Shown piece by piece: positions 10,892-15,934 of a stretch of DNA of 20,455 bases. Positions within the stretch are counted from its first letter, which is position 1; each line of letters starts with the position of its first letter. The DNA comes from a virus. The translations under genes were made by a program, and so were the position numbers. The DNA is taken from positions 1 through 20,455 of IMG/VR virus record IMGVR_UViG_3300008262_004312. One strand, 5' to 3'. The notes under the pieces were generated by a model. The model searched no databases. It was not told the origin of the DNA and saw only the letters and a program-made list of their open reading frames with translations.

Positions 10892-11124
10892 TGGTAGCAA
10901 AAAACGACATTACCGGAGATAGCATTCAATCTAAAAACACTACAGATGCTTATAGAGATAACTACGATAAGATCTTTAAAAAAGAAAATAACACAGGCAC
11001 AGACAAAAACGAGTTTCAAGATGTATTAAGCACAGAAGATTGCGCCATCGATGCTTTGGAAGAGTACAAACGTCAGGCACAAGAATTATGGAATGATAGT
11101 TGTACTTCACGGAGATCAAAATGA
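10891..11124 (+). CDS. hypothetical 77-residue acidic protein
   Basis: Starts MVAKNDITGDSIQSKNTTDA. Polar and acidic, probably partly disordered, with a C-terminal helix ALEEYKRQAQELWND. Its ATG overlaps the methyltransferase stop by one base and its stop overlaps the next ATG (ATGA), so the three are co-translated. No known domain. Confidence 0.78.
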   Translation: MVAKNDITGDSIQSKNTTDAYRDNYDKIFKKENNTGTDKNEFQDVLSTEDCAIDALEEYKRQAQELWNDSCTSRRSK

Positions 11125-11321
11125 GAAAAGATATATTAAATGCACTAACCCTGCATTTTACAGCAGAAATTATGAAGCACAAAATGAATGTTGAAGTAAT
11201 GTTAAACAATCCAATAGCCATTCATGATCATACAGATTTAATGGCCGCAATCGAAAAAGAAGTAAGTATCATTGCAGAGTACACAGACAAGTTAGAAGTT
11301 TTAGCAAAACATTTTGAATAA
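11121..11321 (+). CDS. small helical phage-type protein, unknown
   Basis: A 66-residue protein starting MRKDILNALTLHFTAEIMKH. Two amphipathic helices around VEVMLNNPIAIHDHTDLMAAIEKE resemble small helical proteins common in large myoviruses, from general knowledge and not checked. An ACGGAGA site precedes ATG 11121; a TTG at 11100 is a less likely start. It ends seven bases before tRNA-Ala. Confidence 0.8.
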   Translation: MRKDILNALTLHFTAEIMKHKMNVEVMLNNPIAIHDHTDLMAAIEKEVSIIAEYTDKLEVLAKHFE

Positions 11322-11328
11322 AAAATTT

Positions 11329-11404
11329 GGGGGTATAGCTCAGCTGGGAGAGCAGTAGCTTTGCAAGCTAAAGGTCATCGGTTCGATCCCGTTTACCTCC
11401 ACCA
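11329..11404 (+). tRNA. tRNA-Ala(TGC), copy 2
   Basis: Acceptor GGGGGTA/TACCTCC, A73, CCA. Anticodon loop TTTGCAA, normal D-arm. Confidence 0.94.
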
Positions 11405-11421
11405 AACATAAAGAGGAAAGT

Positions 11422-11589
11422 ATGGCAAAAACAACACATGCAGATCCAATGAAAACTAAAACAGGTAAGACAAGGCTTGGCCCATTGAGTCTTACACAGT
11501 TGAAGGATATGTTAGAAAAGACCAGTCGTGCCAAAGACAAAGGTAAAATTCTAAATCGTATTAGAACACTTGAGTCTAGAGTTAAATAA
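11422..11589 (+). CDS. hypothetical 55-residue basic protein
   Basis: Starts MAKTTHADPMKTKTGKTRLG and ends RTLESRVK. A disordered basic N terminus is followed by a helix-turn-helix-sized region LSLTQLKDMLEKTSRAKDKG and a final helix; similar small basic proteins occur in T4-like genomes (recollection, not tested). AGAGGAAAG ribosome binding site. It lies between tRNA-Ala and tRNA-Thr. Confidence 0.78.
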   Translation: MAKTTHADPMKTKTGKTRLGPLSLTQLKDMLEKTSRAKDKGKILNRIRTLESRVK

Positions 11590-11595
11590 TTTTAC

Positions 11596-11670
11596 GCTGG
11601 TTTAGCTCAGGGGTAGAGCAACTGCCTTGTAAGCAGTAGGTCGTCAGTTCAAATCCGACAACCAGCACCA
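11596..11670 (+). tRNA. tRNA-Thr(TGT), copy 2
   Basis: Acceptor GCTGGTT/AACCAGC, A73, CCA. Anticodon arm ACTGC-CTTGTAA-GCAGT. Confidence 0.94.
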
Positions 11671-11970
11671 AATAACCCGGGATCCCATACTCGTTAGTAA
11701 ATGGGGGCTTATTGTTCTTGCCATACTGAACACGGTGCATTGGATCTACCGTAAGGCCCGCTTACATGGGCGACTTAAGAAATCACAAAGGCGGGGACGT
11801 TGCCCGTCTAAATGGAAAAGAACGTGGACGAGGCAACCATCCAGTTTAGGGCTCTTGTGGTGAGAGTGGCTAGACACTTTATGTAAACACACTTTGCTTA
11901 GACATAGTTCTAAGTTGAAAGGACTGCACACCACCGTTGAGAAAAGTGCGGAGTGTGTTTACATAAATTA
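11671..11970 (+). ncRNA. structured non-tRNA RNA, type B, copy 2 (larger)
   Basis: A 300-base interval with no credible gene. GTAAG (11751-11755) pairs with CTTAC (11761-11765), and GCCC between them can pair with GGGC (11768-11771): an H-type pseudoknot. GTTGCC (11799-11804) pairs with GGCAAC (11832-11837). The 3' domain is closed by a perfect 13-bp stem ATGTAAACACACT (11881-11893) with AGTGTGTTTACAT (11952-11964), enclosing CTTAGA/TCTAAG. The last 30 bases resemble the 3' end of the 4106-4316 RNA. It may comprise two RNAs. Function unknown. Confidence 0.55.
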
Positions 11971-11971
11971 T

Positions 11972-12045
11972 GCGGGGTTCGTATAGTGGTAATACCTTAG
12001 CCTTCCAAGCTAATGCTGAGAGTTCGATTCTCTTACCCCGCTCCA
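11972..12045 (+). tRNA. tRNA-Gly(TCC)
   Basis: Acceptor GCGGGGT/ACCCCGC, U73, CCA. Anticodon arm TTAGC-CTTCCAA-GCTAA. Confidence 0.95.
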
Positions 12046-12052
12046 GATCAAA

Positions 12053-12129
12053 CGGTGTGTAGCTCAGCCTGGTAGAGCTCCTGGTTTGGGACCAGGTGGT
12101 CGCATGTTCGAATCGTGTCACACCGACCA
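12053..12129 (+). tRNA. tRNA-Pro(TGG)
   Basis: Acceptor CGGTGTG/CACACCG, A73, CCA. Anticodon arm CCTGG-TTTGGGA-CCAGG with the usual U33 and G37. Confidence 0.95.
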
Positions 12130-12134
12130 AGTTT

Positions 12135-12725
12135 ATGATAGAACACAACATTAACAAGTTAAACAATTTTATTTGCGGTTGGTATTTAGAAGATACATCT
12201 ATATGTGAAGTCCTAATAGATTATTTTGAAAATAGTCCAAATAAAATACAAGGAAGATTTAGTAATAATGTTGTAGACACTTCACAGAAAAAAAGCGTTG
12301 ATGTAGGTTTATCTGACAGTAATTTAATAAATCTTTACCATTTCTATTATGTAAAACCTATTCTTGATCATTACAAAGAAAAATATCAATATTGTAATGC
12401 ATACAGTCCTTGGGGATTAGTAGAAACATCTAACATTCAAAAATACAATCCCGGAGATGCGTTTTATGCATGGCACACTGAACGTGACACGGCACAATCT
12501 CCAATGGCCCAGAGACACTTAGTTTTTATGACGTTTTTAAACGATGTAGAACAAGGTGGTGAGATTGAATTTTTTTATCAAAAAATTAAGATAAAGCCAG
12601 AAAAAGGATTAACATTAATATGGCCAGCTGATTGGTGTTTTACTCATCGAGGACTACCAGCACTCCAAGAAGTAAAGTATATCTATACTGGTTGGTATAA
12701 CTATATATTACATGAAAACAATTAA
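12135..12725 (+). CDS. 2-oxoglutarate/Fe(II)-dependent oxygenase 1 (prolyl-4-hydroxylase-like)
   Basis: A 196-residue double-stranded beta-helix protein. Iron-ligand candidates are H114 and E116 (or D118) in AWHTERD and H171 in THRGLPA; K181 in VKYIYTGW is the likely 2-oxoglutarate-binding residue. NDVEQGGEIEFF matches the FLN-x-GGE strand of P4H-like enzymes. An HxE rather than HxD is slightly unusual. Such phage enzymes hydroxylate proteins or nucleobases; the substrate here is unknown. ATG 12135 follows tRNA-Pro by five bases. The end overlaps the next gene by 14 bases, so the three oxygenase genes are one cassette. Confidence 0.86.
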   Translation: MIEHNINKLNNFICGWYLEDTSICEVLIDYFENSPNKIQGRFSNNVVDTSQKKSVDVGLSDSNLINLYHFYYVKPILDHYKEKYQYCNAYSPWGLVETSNIQKYNPGDAFYAWHTERDTAQSPMAQRHLVFMTFLNDVEQGGEIEFFYQKIKIKPEKGLTLIWPADWCFTHRGLPALQEVKYIYTGWYNYILHENN

Positions 12726-13284
12726 TAATATCTTAGGTCCGAACACGTTTAGTTACATTAAAGAAAAAATAGATAATCCTAATTTTCCTTGGTACTACGC
12801 TAAGTCGACTGCTAATATCGATACTGTCGATCCTCATACTTTAGATTTTAGTTTTTATCATCTTGTTTACTTTGAAGAACCTAAATCAAATATTTTTGAT
12901 CCGCTGTTTACAGCATTTCTAGAATGTTTAGATAAATCCAATCAAGAATTAAAAACTCTATTAAGAATACGCATAGGTTTAGTTACGCCAACAACTCAAT
13001 GTATAATACATGCACCGCACATCGACTACGATATGCCTCATAAAACAGCATTGTTATATCTAAACTCAACTGATGGTGATACCATTTTTTATAATCAATT
13101 TTTTGATGCATCGTCTAATATTAACAATCAAGAGTTTATTAAAGGAAAAAACTTAGAAATTCTTTCAAAGGTCACTCCAGAGGAAAACAAATTTGTAATG
13201 TTTGACGGATTACAGTTCCATAGCAGTTCTACACCTACTAAAGAAAAACGAATTGTGGTAAACTTTAATTATGAAACAAGATAA
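12712..13284 (+). CDS. 2-oxoglutarate/Fe(II)-dependent oxygenase 2
   Basis: A 190-residue protein with HID (H103, D105) in APHIDYDMPHKTALLYLN and H170 in QFHSSSTPTKEKRIVVNFN, where the Arg of KEKR is the 2-oxoglutarate ligand candidate. These positions and the GDTIFYN strand fit the cupin-like oxygenase fold. It overlaps both neighbours by 14 bases. Weakly similar in layout to oxygenase 1 but not a recent duplicate by eye. The substrate is unknown. Confidence 0.86.
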   Translation: MKTINNILGPNTFSYIKEKIDNPNFPWYYAKSTANIDTVDPHTLDFSFYHLVYFEEPKSNIFDPLFTAFLECLDKSNQELKTLLRIRIGLVTPTTQCIIHAPHIDYDMPHKTALLYLNSTDGDTIFYNQFFDASSNINNQEFIKGKNLEILSKVTPEENKFVMFDGLQFHSSSTPTKEKRIVVNFNYETR

Positions 13285-13921
13285 TGTAACGCCAATTTTC
13301 TTGCCTAATTTCGGATATCTAATGAGAGATATTCCTAATGAGTTATTTGAAAAACTTAAAAAAGAATCGTTTGAGGCAGAATCAATAAGAAAAACTGATT
13401 TTTTAGAAAATGAATTTGTGTCCGGATTGTCGGGATCGGGAGTTGTTAAACATTTCTATGTTAAGGATTCTCTTAAAGAATTAAACGAATTTGTATTAGA
13501 AACATTTTTAGAATACGATAAAGTATTTAATTATTTGCAGACAATAATAACGTTATCTAATCCGGTTCCTCTAGTAGCAGGAACTCCGTGGATAAATGTT
13601 CAAAAGAAGCACGAATTCAATCCAAATCATATACACGACGGAATTGCGTCTTACACTATTTGGATTAAAATTCCATATGATGTTGATACCGAAATACAAA
13701 ACGGCAGACATGCATCTACTTTTGAATTTAGTTATAACAGTATAACAGGTAGTCCCCTTAATCAAATTTTAAAAATTGATAAAAGTTGGGAAGGAAAAAT
13801 GATCATTTTTCCATCTACACTACAACATTGTGTATATCCATTTTACACATCTGATGAATATCGAATATCAATTGCAGGTAACATTCTACTCGATACTTCG
13901 AAAAGTTCTAACGCGGGATAG
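13271..13921 (+). CDS. 2-oxoglutarate/Fe(II)-dependent oxygenase 3 (putative)
   Basis: A 216-residue protein. H120 and either H122 or D123 in NHIHDGIASYTIWIKI, and H186 in LQHCVYPFYTSDEYRISIAGN, fit the HxH/D...H iron site plus a downstream Arg seen in phage-type putative 2OG oxygenases. The GTPWINVQKKHEFNPNHIH segment is typical of that group. It shares 14 bases with oxygenase 2. Its last codons and TAG stop run ten bases into the initiator tRNA gene. Confidence 0.8.
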   Translation: MKQDNVTPIFLPNFGYLMRDIPNELFEKLKKESFEAESIRKTDFLENEFVSGLSGSGVVKHFYVKDSLKELNEFVLETFLEYDKVFNYLQTIITLSNPVPLVAGTPWINVQKKHEFNPNHIHDGIASYTIWIKIPYDVDTEIQNGRHASTFEFSYNSITGSPLNQILKIDKSWEGKMIIFPSTLQHCVYPFYTSDEYRISIAGNILLDTSKSSNAG

Positions 13922-13985
13922 AGTAACGGTAATTCAGGAGTCTCATAAGCTCCAGATCCTGGTTCGATTCCGGGTCCCGCAACCA
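13912..13985 (+). tRNA. initiator tRNA-fMet(CAT)
   Basis: Acceptor CGCGGGA/TCCCGCA with an unpaired C1-A72, A73 and CCA: the hallmark of bacterial initiator tRNA. Anticodon loop CTCATAA. The anticodon stem GGAGT/GCTCC lacks the three consecutive G-C pairs usual for initiators, so initiation activity is not certain. Confidence 0.85.
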
Positions 13986-13991
13986 AAACAT

Positions 13992-14083
13992 GCCTCTGTA
14001 GTTTAATGGTAAAACAGCGGATTTATATCCCGTGTGCAACAGATAATTGGCCAATGTGGGTTCGACTCCCGCCGGAGGCACCA
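13992..14083 (+). tRNA. tRNA with TAT anticodon (Ile?), long variable region
   Basis: Acceptor GCCTCTG/CGGAGGC, A73, CCA, D-arm GTTT-AATGGTA-AAAC. Anticodon arm GCGGA-TTTATAT-CCCGT has an A-C mismatch at 31-39. The variable region is about 22 bases and contains the palindrome ATTGGCCAAT, unlike an ordinary tRNA-Ile. Possibly an inserted or degenerate tRNA. Confidence 0.7.
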
Positions 14084-14088
14084 ATTTA

Positions 14089-14163
14089 CTCGCCATAGTT
14101 CAATGGATAGAACAAGGCACTCCTAAGGCTTAGATCTACGTTCGATTCGTAGTGGCGGGACCA
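14089..14163 (+). tRNA. tRNA-Arg(CCT)
   Basis: Acceptor CTCGCCA/TGGCGGG, A73, CCA. Anticodon loop CTCCTAA with a weak stem. Confidence 0.87.
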
Positions 14164-14170
14164 AAGGGCA

Positions 14171-14198
14171 TTGACAAGTTAAATATAACCTGTATAAT
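14171..14198 (+). promoter_or_regulatory. promoter for the omega-like gene
   Basis: TTGACA (14171-14176), 16-base spacer, TATAAT (14193-14198), about 20 bases before the start codon with AAAGGAAA between them. Confidence 0.88.
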
Positions 14199-14218
14199 GC
14201 AAATTTAAAGGAAACTAA

Positions 14219-14425
14219 ATGTCAAAATTTCAAAGTCGAGGACCGAGTTTAGACTTAGACAAAGTCGTCCAAGAATCAGGTGGGAATAGATTTCAGTTGA
14301 TCATTGAGGCTTCGGCCCGTGCTAGACAAATTCGAAGACAGAATCAAAGCAGTGAAAGACACGAGCATATACATCCGTGTATGACAGCTTTGTTAGAATT
14401 CCAAGAGGGTAAATTTAAGAAATAA
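14219..14425 (+). CDS. rpoZ: RNA polymerase omega-subunit-like protein
   Basis: A 68-residue protein. GNRFQLIIEASARARQIRR (residues 22-40) closely follows the conserved omega motif NRFxLVxxAxxRARQL, the helical region that clamps the beta-prime C terminus, and TALLEFQEGK matches the IALREIxEGK-like end of omega. The length is typical for the short form of the subunit. It has its own consensus promoter and an AAAGGAAA site. It probably joins host or phage RNA polymerase to stabilise it or change promoter choice. Confidence 0.82.
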   Translation: MSKFQSRGPSLDLDKVVQESGGNRFQLIIEASARARQIRRQNQSSERHEHIHPCMTALLEFQEGKFKK

Positions 14426-14427
14426 TC

Positions 14428-14502
14428 GGATCGTTAGCTCAGCGGTAGAGCAGGGCCTTTACACGGCCAAGGTCGGGAGTTCAATCCTCTCACGATCCAC
14501 CA
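14428..14502 (+). tRNA. tRNA-Val(TAC)
   Basis: Acceptor GGATCGT/ACGATCC, A73, CCA. Anticodon loop TTTACAC, T-loop TTCAATC. Last tRNA of the array. Confidence 0.93.
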
Positions 14503-14507
14503 ATAAT

Positions 14508-15446
14508 ATGGAAAGACTTACAGTAAATTTAAACAATGAGCACAGCGTTGGATTGGGTGATAATCTATGCTTGTTATCCTCATTAACAAACATTCCAGTA
14601 CCGATTGATCTTTATACTAGTAATAATCATAGTACATTTGACAGGTTAACACAATACAAAAAAATATTTCGAATACCTGATGGTCAGTTACAGATTTATC
14701 TAACTAACGAAAACGGAAGATTTGATAATGTCGGTTGGCCTCTAAAATTGTTTACAGATTATTTCAAACCAAATTTTGTTACAGTTAACGGACAGACTAT
14801 ACAAACTAAGACTAAAAAAGATCGAGAAAAGAAATTTATAGCCATAGCAGGTTATGTAGATCACGATTACATGAGACAAAATAAATGGCCTTGGAGTAGA
14901 GCTAGACCACAAGAATACTGGAATAAAATTTACGGTTGGATTAAAAGCATGGGTTACGAAGCTGTTTCAGTAGACCATGCTTATACTAATCTAGAAGACA
15001 AAATAGAAATAATGGCTAAACATTGCCGTGCTATTATCAGTTACGAAGGCGGCATGGCCCATTTAGCTCATATGCTTAAACTTCCTTGTTTTCTTATTGA
15101 TTGGAAACTTCCTAGTCCTAGTACAACTCTAAATAATTTTCATTGTGAGTTTGTACATAAAACTAATTCTGTTTATATCGTACGAGATGATTATGAAATA
15201 CTCGGATGGGATCGGAATGTGTTTGATAAACATATAGATGATTTGCATGACGGAAAAACTAATAACAGATTAGTAAATGGGGAATGTAAACTAACATTTC
15301 AAGGTCCGGGAATTAGAGGCAAAGTAAAAGTTTTAAATCACCGTAATGAAGTGAAATTACATGCGGAACCAATTTACGGGGACAGTAAAGTAGCTGAGTT
15401 GTTAACTGCACATTATTTTAATTCTGGACTAGTTAGTCCAAAATGA
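14508..15446 (+). CDS. GT9-like (heptosyltransferase-type) glycosyltransferase
   Basis: A 312-residue protein. GLGDNLCLLSSL at residues 16-27 is the N-terminal GDxL motif, and AIISYEGGMAHLAHMLKLPCFLID (after residue 175) matches the donor-site motif SxxGGxxHLAxxLxxP of ADP-heptose transferases and relatives. It would transfer an activated sugar, possibly the product of the kinase/nucleotidyltransferase genes at 1951-3040. An N-terminal KK/KDREKK linker separates the two Rossmann-like halves. It begins five bases behind tRNA-Val with no strong ribosome binding site. A promoter begins two bases after its stop. Confidence 0.82.
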   Translation: MERLTVNLNNEHSVGLGDNLCLLSSLTNIPVPIDLYTSNNHSTFDRLTQYKKIFRIPDGQLQIYLTNENGRFDNVGWPLKLFTDYFKPNFVTVNGQTIQTKTKKDREKKFIAIAGYVDHDYMRQNKWPWSRARPQEYWNKIYGWIKSMGYEAVSVDHAYTNLEDKIEIMAKHCRAIISYEGGMAHLAHMLKLPCFLIDWKLPSPSTTLNNFHCEFVHKTNSVYIVRDDYEILGWDRNVFDKHIDDLHDGKTNNRLVNGECKLTFQGPGIRGKVKVLNHRNEVKLHAEPIYGDSKVAELLTAHYFNSGLVSPK

Positions 15447-15447
15447 A

Positions 15448-15476
15448 TTGACACACAGATAGTTTTGTAATACAAT
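15448..15476 (+). promoter_or_regulatory. promoter for three Y-like RNAs and the Ro60-like gene
   Basis: TTGACA (15448-15453), 17-base spacer, TACAAT (15471-15476). The predicted start near 15483 is 13 bases before the first ACAGCAA-family RNA. No terminator is visible before the Ro60-like gene, so RNAs and mRNA may share one transcript that needs processing. Confidence 0.9.
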
Positions 15477-15495
15477 AGATGTATTGTAAGATTTT

Positions 15496-15600
15496 AGGTT
15501 AGGTACAGCAAACTCCATTACATGGAACAGTGGACATCAAACTCCACGCCCTGAGTTAGTCGTCTCAGGTCTTAATCAAAAAGGCAAAAACTAACCTGTT
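15496..15600 (+). ncRNA. ACAGCAA-family RNA, member 6 (Y-RNA-like)
   Basis: Stem AGGTTAG (15496-15502) with CTAACCT (15591-15597), box ACAGCAA 15505-15511, flank TGTT. Inside are three hairpins: CCAT/ATGG, GTGGA/TCCAC and CCTGAG/CTCAGG. The stem sequence differs from other members, but pairing is kept, which is covariation in support of a real RNA. Confidence 0.72.
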
Positions 15601-15608
15601 GATTTCTT

Positions 15609-15863
15609 AGGATAGATACAGCAACCTTATACTTTACTGACAGCACTTAATGTAGTAGACGGTGGCCCGCAAGGCTAGGAACACTGGAGGAGCAATCCAT
15701 TGAAGGTGCCCTATCTGTAGAAATACAGACGCTAACGGAACTAACGACTAGGGAAAGACCTATATGTTCATGTACAGAACTTACATGATAGGCTTGGGGA
15801 ACTGAACCAATATACAGGGGATGGGGCCAAGCAGAAAATAAAAACTGTTCCGGCTATCCTGTT
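15609..15863 (+). ncRNA. ACAGCAA-family RNA, member 7 (long)
   Basis: Stem AGGATAG (15609-15615) with CTATCCT (15854-15860), box ACAGCAA 15618-15624, flank TGTT. The 230-base interior holds several hairpins: TCTGTA-GAAA-TACAGA near 15713-15728, CATGTA/TACATG near 15770-15788, and GCTTGG/CCAAGC near 15793-15836. No T-arm is visible, so it is not an obvious tRNA mimic. It is separated from member 6 by eight bases. Confidence 0.68.
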
Positions 15864-15869
15864 AGTTAT

Positions 15870-15920
15870 AGAATGCTAACAGCAATTTTAATTACACTTG
15901 AAACGTAAAAAACGCATTCT
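15870..15920 (+). ncRNA. ACAGCAA-family element, member 8, in the Ro60-like mRNA leader
   Basis: Stem AGAATGC (15870-15876) with GCATTCT (15914-15920), box ACAGCAA 15879-15885; inside, TTTT/AAAA and TTAC/GTAA pair around a small loop. The 3' strand ends one base before the GAAAGGA ribosome binding site of the Ro60-like gene. Binding of the protein here could block its own translation. Confidence 0.68.
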
Positions 15921-15934
15921 GAAAGGACACACAT

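Noticed and set aside
11766-11849. 27-codon frame starting MGDLRNHKGG inside the 11671-11970 region
   Set aside because: No ribosome binding site, and it crosses the pseudoknot and the GTTGCC/GGCAAC hairpin; a structured RNA explains it better.
11838-11870. Possible tRNA-His anticodon loop TTGTGGT
   Set aside because: The stem is only three pairs and no T-arm or matching acceptor strand is nearby.
4656-15920. Treating the ACAGCAA elements as mobile repeats such as MITEs
   Set aside because: The closing stems differ in sequence between members while pairing is kept, interiors are unrelated, and no target-site duplications are visible.
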